From Alphaproteobacteria bacterium (GTDB lineage Bacteria; Pseudomonadota; Alphaproteobacteria; Caulobacterales; Parvularculaceae): a stretch of DNA of 64,000 nucleotides. Shown here piece by piece: positions 26,741 through 35,086 of this stretch. Numbering within the stretch: position 1 is the stretch's first letter; every line of letters begins with the position of its first letter. The position numbers and the translations under genes are program-made. The notes below the pieces were generated by a model. That model was not told the origin of the DNA, made no database searches, and was given only the letters and a program-made list of their open reading frames with translations. The stretch covers positions 62,001 to 126,000 of the forward strand of contig JAUIMC010000004.1 in NCBI GenBank assembly GCA_030433215.1, given 5' to 3'.

Positions 26741-28012
26741 CTAAGGCCTGACCTGTCCGGTCCCGCGCACGATATTCTTGTAAGTCGTCAACTCCTCGAC
26801 GCCTGCCGGACCGCGTGCATGAAGCCGGCCCGTGGCGATGCCGATCTCTGCGCCGAGGCCGAACTCGCCGCCATCGGCGAACTGGGTCGAGGCGTTGTGC
26901 ATGACGATGGCGCTGTCGACTTCCGACAAAAAGCGCTGCGCCGTCTCCTCATTCTCGGTGACGATGGCGTCCGTATGTCCGGAGCCGTATTTGGCGATGT
27001 GCTCGATTGCCCCGGTGACGCCGTCGACAAGGGCGACCGACAGGACCGGCGCCAGGTATTCCGTATAGAAATCCTCTTCCGTCGCGGGCATGACCGTGGG
27101 ATCGATCTTGCGCAGCGCGTCGCCGCCGCGGATTTCGCAACCCTTCTTGCGCAAGGCGTCTACAATCGGCGGCCAGACAGCCTCCGCAACGCTCGCATCG
27201 ATCAACAGCGTTTCCATGGCGCCGCAGATTCCAGTGCGCCGCATTTTCGAATTGACGGCGATCTCCACCGCCTTTGCGATATCCGCATCGCGGTCCACAT
27301 AGACATGGCAGACGCCATCGAGATGCGAGAGGACGGGCACGCGCGCCTCCTCCTGCACGCGCGCGACGAGGGACTTGCCGCCGCGGGGAATGACGAGGTC
27401 GATGCGCCCGCCGAGCCCCGACAACAGCGCGCCCACCGCCGCGCGGTCGGTGGTTTCGATGAACAGCGCCGCGTCTTCGGGAAGTCCCGCAACGCCGAGC
27501 GCGTCATGGAAACAGTCGTAAAGCGCCTTCGAGGTTTTGATGCATTCCGATCCGCCGCGCAGGATCACGGCGTTGCCGGCCTTCACCGCAATCGCGGCCG
27601 CGTCGACGGTCACATTGGGTCGGCTTTCGTAAATCATGGCGATGACGCCGATGGGCGTTCTCACCCGCTCGATCTCGAGCCCGTTGGGCCGCCCCCATTT
27701 CGTAATCGACTTGCCGACAGGATCGTCAAGCGCCGCGATGTCTTCGAGCGCTTTCGCGATCCCTTCGATGCGGCCCGCATCAAGCGCCATGCGATCGAGA
27801 AAGGCGTCCTCGACGCCGCGCTTTTTCGCAGCGGAAAGCTCGGCGGCGTTGATTTCGAGGATTTCGCCCGCGCGTTCGCGGATCAGGTCCGCGGCTTTCG
27901 CCAGCGCGGCGTTCTTGCGCGCGGTCGGGGCCGACGCCATGAGGCGCGAAGCGGCGCGCGCCTTTGCGGCAAGGCCTTCCATATAGTCGTCAAGCGATCC
28001 GGCGTCGGTCAT
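26741..28012 (-). CDS. proA: Gamma-glutamyl phosphate reductase
   Basis: NADPH-dependent reduction of glutamyl 5-phosphate to glutamate semialdehyde in proline synthesis. It is 423 residues from ATG 28012; a GTG one codon earlier is possible. Typical motifs are the NADP-site IYESRPNVTVDAAAIAVKAGN, the active-site cysteine in KMRRTGICGAMETLLI and the C-terminal GPAGVEELTTYK. The start overlaps the proB stop. Confidence 0.96.
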   Translation of the reverse strand: MTDAGSLDDYMEGLAAKARAASRLMASAPTARKNAALAKAADLIRERAGEILEINAAELSAAKKRGVEDAFLDRMALDAGRIEGIAKALEDIAALDDPVGKSITKWGRPNGLEIERVRTPIGVIAMIYESRPNVTVDAAAIAVKAGNAVILRGGSECIKTSKALYDCFHDALGVAGLPEDAALFIETTDRAAVGALLSGLGGRIDLVIPRGGKSLVARVQEEARVPVLSHLDGVCHVYVDRDADIAKAVEIAVNSKMRRTGICGAMETLLIDASVAEAVWPPIVDALRKKGCEIRGGDALRKIDPTVMPATEEDFYTEYLAPVLSVALVDGVTGAIEHIAKYGSGHTDAIVTENEETAQRFLSEVDSAIVMHNASTQFADGGEFGLGAEIGIATGRLHARGPAGVEELTTYKNIVRGTGQVRP

Positions 28013-29169
28013 CACTCGCTCCTCAAAATGAGATCGTCTTTTTCAACCATGGCCGGGCGGCGGCGATAGCCGAGCCGCGCCTCGATCTGGTCCGATTTGG
28101 CGCCGGCGACCTTGCGCGCATCGCCCGCATCGAAAGCGCTGAGGCCCTGGCCGACCACCCGCCCCTCAAGCGTCACGATCTCCACCGCGTCGCCGCGCGC
28201 AAAGGCGCCTTCGACCTCGCGGACGCCAGCGGGAAGAAGGCTGGCGCCGCTTTCGAGGGCTTTCGCGGCGCCTTCGTCGATGACGATGCGGCCCGCCGGT
28301 TTCAGCCGCCCGGCGATCCATTGCCGCCGCGCGCCTTCATGGGTGGTCGAGGCGCGAAAGAGCGTCGCCGGCCCGCCGTCGAGCATGGCTTTCAAGGGAT
28401 GATCCACGAGCCCCGGCGCGATCACCGTATCGCAGCCGGCGCCGCCAGCGATCTTTGCCGCCGCAACTTTGGAGGCCATGCCCCCGGACCCGACGCCGGC
28501 GCTTTGGTTGACGCCGCCGGCGGCGCGTTCGATCTCCGGCGTGATCGCCTCGACGAGCGGGATATGTTTCGCTTCGGCGTCTTTCCTGGGATCGGCCGTA
28601 TAGAGACCGTCAATGTCAGACAGAATGACGAGGAGATCGCTTTCCATGAGCTGCGCCACATGGGCCGCCAGCCGGTCATTGTCGCCATAGCGGATTTCGC
28701 TCGTGGCGATCGTGTCGTTCTCATTGACCAGCGGCAGGGCGCCGAGCGCCAGGAGGGTGCGCACCGTCGCGCGGGCGTTGAGATAACGCCGCCGGTTTTC
28801 CGTGTCTTCAAGGGTCAGGAGGATCTGCGCGATGGCGACGTCATGGGGATTAAATGCCGCCTGCCAGCCTTGCGCCAGCGCCGCCTGGCCCGCCGCCGAG
28901 GCGGCCTGTTTCTCGTCAAGGCGCAGGGCGCCCTTAAGCCCGAGCCGGCTGCGCCCGAGCGCAATCGCCCCCGACGTGACCACCACGACCTCGACGCCTT
29001 CCTTGCGCAAAGCCGCGATATCGGCCGCGAGCGATGCAAGCCAGGCTTCGCGCACGCCCTCGGGCCCGCACAAAATCGCGGAGCCCGCCTTGACCACAAG
29101 GCGTTTTGCAGCATGCGCGGCCGCCGACGCGGCGCCCTGCGCCGCGTCCGGGTTCAAATTCGAAGACAT
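28012..29169 (-). CDS. proB: Glutamate 5-kinase
   Basis: The first enzyme of proline synthesis (385 residues). The amino-acid kinase domain shows VVKAGSAIL, VTSGAIALGRSRLG, NENDTIAT and GVGSGGMASKVAAA. A C-terminal PUA domain occupies about the last 100 residues. It is coupled to proA by overlap and lies only 10 bp after hom, so proBA seem to be read from the methionine/threonine operon. Confidence 0.96.
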   Translation of the reverse strand: MSSNLNPDAAQGAASAAAHAAKRLVVKAGSAILCGPEGVREAWLASLAADIAALRKEGVEVVVVTSGAIALGRSRLGLKGALRLDEKQAASAAGQAALAQGWQAAFNPHDVAIAQILLTLEDTENRRRYLNARATVRTLLALGALPLVNENDTIATSEIRYGDNDRLAAHVAQLMESDLLVILSDIDGLYTADPRKDAEAKHIPLVEAITPEIERAAGGVNQSAGVGSGGMASKVAAAKIAGGAGCDTVIAPGLVDHPLKAMLDGGPATLFRASTTHEGARRQWIAGRLKPAGRIVIDEGAAKALESGASLLPAGVREVEGAFARGDAVEIVTLEGRVVGQGLSAFDAGDARKVAGAKSDQIEARLGYRRRPAMVEKDDLILRSE

Positions 29170-29179
29170 GAGGTTTGTC

Positions 29180-30211
29180 TTAGCTGAACGTCTGGATGCG
29201 GCGCAAAGATTTTTCGCCGCCTGGCGGCGGCGTCAGGGCGATGCGTTCCAGATCGGAGAAGATGCTGGCGACCGTCGGCGCGCGTCCGGCGCCTTTCCCG
29301 GTGCAGGTGAACTCCTCGCCATTGGTGTTGGTGACGCGCACGGCGTTGCCCTCGCCCTCGACGCCGGCGAGGAAGGCGTCGTCATCGACGCGCTCGAAGC
29401 GGACCCGGGCGGTGATGCCGCCGTCCGGCGATTTCTTCACCGTGGAAAGCTGTTTCCAGACGCCGCCGAGCCTCACAAACTCGTCGGCGCGCTCCGCCGT
29501 TAAGGGTTCGATGCGAATCGAATCCTGCGGAAACTCGCGCCCGAACGCCTCATAGGTGAGGATCGAGATCTTCGCCCGCGCATCCTCGCCGGAAAGGTCA
29601 GCGGTCGGATCAGGTTCGGCGAAACCGGCCTCCTGCGCGGCTTTCACAGCACCCTCGAAGGACGCGCCGTCCTTCATGGCCGAGAGAATGTAGTTCACCG
29701 TGCCGTTGAGGATCGCGGTGATGGAGCGCACGTCGCCCGCCTCGCGCGCCTGGCGCACGGTCTCGACCATGGGCGAGCCGCCGCCGACCGACGGCGAATA
29801 GGAGAGCGTTGCATTGCCGGCCTGCGCCAGCTTGTGGAGATCGGCGAGATGGCCGGCGATCGCCTGCTTGTTGGCGGTCACGATATGAACGCCCCGGGCG
29901 AGCGCCGCCTCGATCAGCTTCAGCCCGGCCTCGCCGGACGGCAGCGCGTCGATAACCACATCGGGCTGCTCCACCAGGAACACATTGGGATCGGAATAGG
30001 CGCGCAGCCCCTTTAACCGCTCATGACGTTCCTTGTCAGGATTGTTCACCAGCGCGGCGCACAACACATAAGCCTCGGGCTCCTCGACAAGGCGCAACGC
30101 CGCGCCCTCGCCGATTACGCCAAGCCCAGCCATCGCCACGCGCAGCCGGCGCGGCGCATTTACTTTATCACCGCTTACCACTTTAACCTTGTCATCTACG
30201 TTTACGCACAT
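29180..30211 (-). CDS. hom: Homoserine dehydrogenase, short form
   Basis: Reduces aspartate semialdehyde to homoserine, the branch point to methionine and threonine. It has 343 residues, lacking the C-terminal ACT domain of longer forms. It shows the N-terminal dinucleotide fold (VAMAGLGVIGEGAALRL), TANKQAIAGH, and the catalytic-domain motif ITAILNGTVNYILS with EPDPTADLSGEDARAK. The first ten bases overlap the end of metB. Confidence 0.92.
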   Translation of the reverse strand: MCVNVDDKVKVVSGDKVNAPRRLRVAMAGLGVIGEGAALRLVEEPEAYVLCAALVNNPDKERHERLKGLRAYSDPNVFLVEQPDVVIDALPSGEAGLKLIEAALARGVHIVTANKQAIAGHLADLHKLAQAGNATLSYSPSVGGGSPMVETVRQAREAGDVRSITAILNGTVNYILSAMKDGASFEGAVKAAQEAGFAEPDPTADLSGEDARAKISILTYEAFGREFPQDSIRIEPLTAERADEFVRLGGVWKQLSTVKKSPDGGITARVRFERVDDDAFLAGVEGEGNAVRVTNTNGEEFTCTGKGAGRAPTVASIFSDLERIALTPPPGGEKSLRRIQTFS

Positions 30212-31428
30212 TTGCTCGCCGCTCCACCCGACAGATACGCGACCTTGCCAGCCTCGCCGCCGCTTGCCGCGTCGAGCGCCTTTTCTATATCTCGCACAAG
30301 ATCATCGGCATGCTCAAGCCCGATCGAGAACCGCACGAGCCGGTCCGAAATGCCCGCGGTCTCGCGTGCTTCCGGGGTCATCGCTGCATGGGTCATGGTC
30401 GCCGGCGTACAAACGAGGCTTTCAAAGCCGCCCAGCGATTCGGCGATGGTAAACAGGTTCAGATTGCGCAGGAGCTCGATCACGTCGACGCCTTCCGCGA
30501 ATTCAACGGAGAACATCGAGCCGAAGCCCTTCTGCTGGCTTTTGGCGATCTCATGGCCCGGATGGGATTCCCTGCCAGGGAAATAAATATCGCCAATACG
30601 CGCATCGCTTTCGAGACGCGCCACGATTTCCGCCGCTGTCGTCTGCTGGCGCTCGATGCGCGGGAACAGGGTTCTAAGGCCGCGCAGGGTCATGAAGCAA
30701 TCGAACGGCGCGCCGGAAACCCCGGTGCAGTTCGCCCACCAGGCGAGATCGTCGCCGAGCGCCTGGTCCTTGGCGACCACCGCGCCGCCGACCACGTCGG
30801 AATGGCCGTTGATGAACTTCGTCGTCGAATGCACGACAATGTCACAGCCGAGATCGAGCGGGCGCTGCAAAGCGGGCGACAGGAAAGTGTTGTCGGCGGC
30901 GACGATGGCGCCGCATTCCTTCGCCAGTTCGACCACCGCGCGAATGTCGGTAATGCGCAGAAGCGGGTTGGACGGCGTTTCGACGAGGACCAGTTTCGGC
31001 TTGCGCGCGAAAGCTTTCTTGAGCTCTTCGGGCTCGGTCTGGTTGGCGTAGACGAGCTCGAACTGGCCGCGCTTGGCGCGGGCCGTCAAAAGCCGGTGCG
31101 TGCCGCCGTAACAGTCATGGGGCGCGATCACGATCTCGCCCGGATCGACGAGGTTCAAGATCAGGTCGAGCGCGGCCATGCCGGAAGAAACGACGACGCC
31201 CCGCGCGCCGCCCTCAAGCTTGGCCAGCGCTTCTTCAAGCTGTGTGCGCGACGGGTTGCCGGACCGCGCATAATCATATTGCGGCTTTTCCAGCGGATCG
31301 CGCCAGGCATAGTTCGCCGACAGGTGAATCGGCGGCGACACGGAGTTGAACGCCGGATCTTCCGCGACGCCCGCCGCCGCAATCAGGGTTTCAGGGCGCA
31401 AGCCATCGGTACGCTGAGCGTCGCTCAT
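30202..31428 (-). CDS. metB: Cystathionine gamma-synthase / O-acylhomoserine sulfhydrylase family enzyme
   Basis: A PLP-dependent gamma-replacement enzyme that joins an activated homoserine to cysteine or sulfide. It has 408 residues. It shows YDYARSGNPSRTQLEEALAKLE near the N-terminus, the PLP lysine in HSTTKFINGHSDVVGG, and the CGS-type FDCFMTLRGLRTLFPRIE. Sequence cannot firmly separate MetB from MetZ (O-succinylhomoserine sulfhydrylase). Location directly after metX and before hom fits either. Confidence 0.85.
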   Translation of the reverse strand: MSDAQRTDGLRPETLIAAAGVAEDPAFNSVSPPIHLSANYAWRDPLEKPQYDYARSGNPSRTQLEEALAKLEGGARGVVVSSGMAALDLILNLVDPGEIVIAPHDCYGGTHRLLTARAKRGQFELVYANQTEPEELKKAFARKPKLVLVETPSNPLLRITDIRAVVELAKECGAIVAADNTFLSPALQRPLDLGCDIVVHSTTKFINGHSDVVGGAVVAKDQALGDDLAWWANCTGVSGAPFDCFMTLRGLRTLFPRIERQQTTAAEIVARLESDARIGDIYFPGRESHPGHEIAKSQQKGFGSMFSVEFAEGVDVIELLRNLNLFTIAESLGGFESLVCTPATMTHAAMTPEARETAGISDRLVRFSIGLEHADDLVRDIEKALDAASGGEAGKVAYLSGGAASKCA

Positions 31429-32417
31429 GATGTTTTCTCCTCAAGGAATTTTTTGATGTGCGGGCCCATGACGTCGATTTCCTTCAGGAAGGCGTCATGG
31501 CCGTAAAGGGAAGAAATTTTGACGAAGCGCGCGCCGTTAATGGCGCCCGCCAGGCGCTCCAGATCCGCAAGCGGCGCCAGCCGGTCGGTTTCCGCAGCGA
31601 TGATGAGGCTCTCGGCCGAGATTTTCACCGGATCGGCGCGGTGACGGTCGATGGAGTCCGACAGCGTCACATAGCGGCGCGCATCCATGCCGTAGGCGTC
31701 GCCGCGCGCGATCAGATAATCGCAGACATCGTAAGGGTCGCCCGCCGCCGCGCCCGGCGCGCTTTCAAACCGTTCGCCGAACTCTTCAGCCGTTCTGTAG
31801 GTGATCATGCCGATCTGGCGGGCGATGGCGACGCCGCCCGCGCCATCGCCGTTTTTCAGCGCGAAATCGATGATCCGGCGCTGCACGCCGCGCAGGGCGG
31901 TCGCCGCGGGATGGGGCCGGTCGGGCGCGGAAATCGCGCAGAGATTTTCGATGCGGCCGGGAAAGAGCTCCGCGAAAGCGAGCCCCACCATGCCGCCATA
32001 AGAGGCGCCGACAAAGGCGTGGAGTTTTTCGAGATTGAGCGTGTCGAGGGCGTCGGCGAGCGCGCGCGCATGATCGCGCGTCGTGACGGTGCGCGCCGTT
32101 TCGCCGGCGTTCGGCAGGAAGTCGAAGCCGATGACGCAGAACCGGTCGAGATCGATGAAGCCGCCGGGCGCGACCATGCCGCGCCACCAGCCCTCGCCGT
32201 CCTTGCAGGTCGCGACGACGCGGCCCGCGGAAATGCCGCCCGCAACCGCCACCGCCGGTTTTTCAAGATCGCCATAGACGCGGACTTTCAGCTCCGGGCG
32301 GCTCAGGCTTTCGCCGCTGTCGAGCGTGAAATCCGGGGGCAGGAATACGGTGACGTCGCAAAAAGGCTGGCTTTTCAGCCCGTCTTTGCCGCTCCGTTCT
32401 TCCGTTGCTGCTGACAT
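31425..32417 (-). CDS. metX: Homoserine O-acyltransferase (MetX family)
   Basis: An alpha/beta-hydrolase that activates homoserine for methionine synthesis using acetyl- or succinyl-CoA. ATG 32417 (330 residues) is chosen because GGAGAGAC lies upstream at the right spacing; the longer ATG 32447 lacks one. The catalytic Ser is in GASYGGM, the acid in AETDRLAPL and the His in YGHDAFLKE. It is somewhat shorter than classic MetX. Acyl preference is not readable here. It overlaps metB by 4 bp and is preceded by a SAM-I riboswitch. Confidence 0.92.
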   Translation of the reverse strand: MSAATEERSGKDGLKSQPFCDVTVFLPPDFTLDSGESLSRPELKVRVYGDLEKPAVAVAGGISAGRVVATCKDGEGWWRGMVAPGGFIDLDRFCVIGFDFLPNAGETARTVTTRDHARALADALDTLNLEKLHAFVGASYGGMVGLAFAELFPGRIENLCAISAPDRPHPAATALRGVQRRIIDFALKNGDGAGGVAIARQIGMITYRTAEEFGERFESAPGAAAGDPYDVCDYLIARGDAYGMDARRYVTLSDSIDRHRADPVKISAESLIIAAETDRLAPLADLERLAGAINGARFVKISSLYGHDAFLKEIDVMGPHIKKFLEEKTS

Positions 32418-32422
32418 TCTTA

Positions 32423-32517
32423 GTCTCTCCGCGTCAAACCCGTTCAACTCGATCAGGAAATTCGCTTGAGAGACCTCATCGGACGATCATCGCCATTCGT
32501 CGTCCGACTCATCTCTC
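32423..32517 (-). promoter_or_regulatory. Predicted expression platform with anti-Shine-Dalgarno switch
   Basis: Three short mutually complementary tracts lie between the aptamer and metX. GAGAGA (32517-32512) overlaps the 3' strand of aptamer stem P1, GTCTCTC lies at 32474-32468, and GAGAGAC (32429-32423) is part of the metX ribosome site. An 8-bp hairpin, TCGGACGA with TCGTCCGA (32507-32479), brings the first two together. With SAM bound, P1 holds the first tract, so the second is free to mask the ribosome site. Without SAM the second pairs with the first. This is a structural prediction from complementarity. Confidence 0.6.
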
Positions 32518-32627
32518 GGAAAGAATTACCTTTCCGCAGGAATTGGCACCTTTCCTAAAAGCCGGTCAGGCTTTTCGGCGGTTGCCCCAGCGTCAACGGG
32601 CCTATCCCTCAGCTGGTCTTGATGAGT
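32508..32627 (-). promoter_or_regulatory. SAM-I (S-box) riboswitch aptamer
   Basis: The minus strand carries the S-box core in order: P1 5' strand ACTCATC, then GAGGGATAGGCCC, TTGACGCTGGGGCAACC, a variable hairpin AAAGCC..GGCTTTT, AAGGTGCCAATTCCTGC, a last hairpin GGAAAGG..CTTTCC, and the P1 3' strand GATGAGT. These are the conserved landmarks of the SAM-I aptamer, which binds S-adenosylmethionine. It lies in front of metX-metB-hom, the expected target. SAM-II is the class more often reported before such genes in alphaproteobacteria. Confidence 0.9.
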
Positions 32628-32635
32628 TGGCGAGG

Positions 32636-32664
32636 GTGATACTTTGGGCGCGGGGCGCCGTCAA
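32636..32664 (-). promoter_or_regulatory. Sigma-70-type promoter of the met operon
   Basis: On the minus strand TTGACG (32664-32659) is separated by exactly 17 nt from TATCAC (32641-32636). Transcription would begin around 32629, within a few bases of the aptamer's 5' strand at 32627, which strongly supports the promoter-riboswitch arrangement. Confidence 0.7.
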
Positions 32665-32746
32665 CCGGATATTGTAAGCGTTGCCTAATTTTAGCAGATA
32701 TCGCTGTTTTGATGACATTATCGGGCAAATGCGCCCTCACCGCCCC

Positions 32747-34015
32747 TCACCGGTCCGGCGCCTGCCAGTCAGCCGGCGGAACCTCGCGGCGCTGGAGCCG
32801 GATGGCGAGGCCCAGCGAGACCCCGACCCCGATGGCGATGGTCAGATCCGTGGCGACGGTCAGCACCAGCGTCAGGATGAGCAACGCCCGATCCGACCGC
32901 CGCCCTTGGAGGAAATGAGCCTTCCATTTGTGCGGCTCGCTCATGTTCCAGGCGGTGATCATGAGGAGGCCCGCGAGCGCCGGCATGGCGAGATAGCCGG
33001 CGAGCGGCGCGGCGACCAGCATCACCGCCAAAATGGTCAGGGCGTGAACGACCCCCGCCACGGGGGTCTTCCCCCCCGCCCGGATATTCGTCGCGGTGCG
33101 GGCGATGGCGCCGGTCGCGGGCAGGCCGGCGAACAGCGCCGAACCGACATTCGCCGCGCCCTGCGCCAGCACCTCCGCATTGGGGCGATGCCTGCCCTCG
33201 CCGCTCATCTTGTCGGCGACCATGGCCGACAGAAGCGATTCAACGCCCGCCAGAAAGGCGATGACGAAAGCCGAGGGCAACAGCTCGAGCACCCGTTCGT
33301 AGGAGAAAGCCGGCAAGGACGGCGCCGGCAACGTGTTCGGCAAGGCGCCGAAGCGCGAGGCGATGGTGTCCACCGGCAATCCGAGCACCACGACCGCACC
33401 GGACGCGGCGGCCACGGCAACGATGAGCCCTGGCAGTTTCGGCGCCAGCCGGCGCAGCGCCGTGATGAGGACGATGGTCAACAGCCCGAGGCCCAGCGCG
33501 GCGGCGCTGAAGCTCTCGCGCGCTTCCCAGAGGACGGACAGCTTTTCAAAAAACTCCGCCGGGACGTTTTCCGCCGAAAGACCGAAGAGGTCCTTCAGCT
33601 GGCTCGAGGCAATGATGATGGCGATGCCGATCGTAAAGCCGTTCACCACCGCTTCGGGCACGAAGGCGATCAGCTTTCCGGCCCGCAGGAAACCGGCGAT
33701 GAGCAGGATGAGCCCCGCCATGAAGGTCGCGAGCACCAGCCCGTCATAGCCGTGATTGGCGATGACGTCGTAGACGACGACGATGAAGGCGCCCGTGGGC
33801 CCGCCGATCTGGAAACGGCTGCCGCCGAGCGCCGAAATCAGGAACCCGCCGACAATCGCCGTGACGATCCCTTTCTCCGGCCCGGCGCCTGACGCAATCG
33901 CGATGGCGAGGCTTAAGGGCATCGCCACCATGGCGACCGTGATCCCGGCGAAAAGGTCGGCCCAGAAAAGCTTCAGCGAATAGCGCTCCAGGGTCGTCAG
34001 CAGTTTGGGCTTCAT
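32747..34015 (-). CDS. SulP-family anion transporter lacking a STAS domain
   Basis: A multi-helix inner-membrane transporter of the SulP/SLC26 family, possibly for sulfate or bicarbonate. It has 422 residues. Family motifs are DLFAGITVAMVAMPLSLAIAIASG, GGSRFQIGGPTGAFIVVV and the late region GLPATGAIARTATNIRAGG. The usual C-terminal cytoplasmic STAS domain is absent; the protein ends soon after the last helix (TIAIGVGVSLGLAIRLQRR). It sits directly upstream of the met operon. Sulfate supply for methionine is an attractive but unproven link. Confidence 0.88.
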   Translation of the reverse strand: MKPKLLTTLERYSLKLFWADLFAGITVAMVAMPLSLAIAIASGAGPEKGIVTAIVGGFLISALGGSRFQIGGPTGAFIVVVYDVIANHGYDGLVLATFMAGLILLIAGFLRAGKLIAFVPEAVVNGFTIGIAIIIASSQLKDLFGLSAENVPAEFFEKLSVLWEARESFSAAALGLGLLTIVLITALRRLAPKLPGLIVAVAAASGAVVVLGLPVDTIASRFGALPNTLPAPSLPAFSYERVLELLPSAFVIAFLAGVESLLSAMVADKMSGEGRHRPNAEVLAQGAANVGSALFAGLPATGAIARTATNIRAGGKTPVAGVVHALTILAVMLVAAPLAGYLAMPALAGLLMITAWNMSEPHKWKAHFLQGRRSDRALLILTLVLTVATDLTIAIGVGVSLGLAIRLQRREVPPADWQAPDR

Positions 34016-34035
34016 GAGCTGTCTTCCGCCCGCCG

Positions 34036-34878
34036 TCAGCCCACAAGGCTGAAGGGCGAGCCGTGATTGATCTTGAGCCGTTCCTCAAGGGTCATGCGGA
34101 CCAGGATATGCGGTCCGTTGATGAAGTCCTGCGGCGTGCGGCCGTTAAACTGTTTGAACTCGCGAATGAAGTGCGCCTGATCATAATAAGCGGCCCGGGC
34201 GATGTCGCGCCAGTCGGAAAGATTCATCCAGGTGAGCCGGTTCGCCGCATGCAGCGCGCGGAATTTCCGGTGAAGCTTCTTCGGCCCCGCCCCGAAATAG
34301 GTCTTGCACAGACGTTCGATCTGCCGGTGCGAGAGGTCCACATGATCGAGAAGATGCTCGATCTCGTTGGGCTCCGGATCGACGATCCATTGCGTCGCCT
34401 GTTCGATGAAGTCGTCATGAACGAGACGCTTCTCGGAGACGAAAGACGAAAACAGCGCATCCGCCGCGCGCACCACCGCTTCGTTGTCCTTACCTTCAAA
34501 GACCGCCGGGATCAGCGGCTTTGCGCTCTGGGGCACAAGCTCTTCAAGGGGAACATGCGTATCGGCGAGTTCATTGGCGCTGACCGAGAACAGCCGCCGC
34601 CAGCCGAGCGGCGTGATGGCGGCGCCGAAAATGCGCGCGCCTGGCTCAAACTTGATCCGGCTCCAGCGATAGGTCGGCCCGCAAAGCGGCGCCTCGCCGG
34701 CGCCGACCTCGACATCCTCCCCGCTGAGCCCGGTGGTGACGCGCCCCTGGAGCACGAAACGGGCATTGGCGATTTCCGCCCGCATAATGTCGGAGACTTC
34801 AAAGGGAAACGAGACAAAATAGTAACTGCTGACCAGCGCCCTGAGGGCCGGCGCGGGCTCGTAATAGGTGAACTCCAC
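34036..34878 (-). CDS. AraC-family transcriptional regulator
   Basis: 280 residues with a C-terminal double helix-turn-helix: DLSHRQIERLCKTYFGAGPKKLHRKFRALHA, then SDWRDIARAAYYDQAHFIREFKQFNGRTPQDF. The N-terminal part resembles the DUF6597-type sensor domain of this subgroup (YYEPAPALRALVSSYYF). It lies 20 bp upstream of the SulP gene in the same direction, so it may control or be cotranscribed with it. The ligand is unknown. Confidence 0.88.
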   Translation of the reverse strand: MEFTYYEPAPALRALVSSYYFVSFPFEVSDIMRAEIANARFVLQGRVTTGLSGEDVEVGAGEAPLCGPTYRWSRIKFEPGARIFGAAITPLGWRRLFSVSANELADTHVPLEELVPQSAKPLIPAVFEGKDNEAVVRAADALFSSFVSEKRLVHDDFIEQATQWIVDPEPNEIEHLLDHVDLSHRQIERLCKTYFGAGPKKLHRKFRALHAANRLTWMNLSDWRDIARAAYYDQAHFIREFKQFNGRTPQDFINGPHILVRMTLEERLKINHGSPFSLVG

Positions 34879-35086
34879 TCACGCGCTCCTTCTGGCGCAT
34901 CGCGCGCCAGTCTTCTTTCCCTTTTCTAAAAGACCGTGTCGAGAATTTACAATCCTCCGCATGGGATTAAAGCGAGGATGAGCGCAATCGCCGGCGGCAA
35001 GGCGGCGATCATAGTGGTTTTCGAGTTGCCGGATAGCAGCCGCGCTGCGCCTCGTCAGGCGTTGGCGGATTTGCTCGCGCCGTTCT

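Noticed and set aside
32508-32627. SAM-II riboswitch, the class common in alphaproteobacteria
   Set aside because: The element is about 120 nt with the S-box core (AGGGA..GGCCC, GGCAACC, GGTGCCAATTCC), not the short SAM-II pseudoknot.
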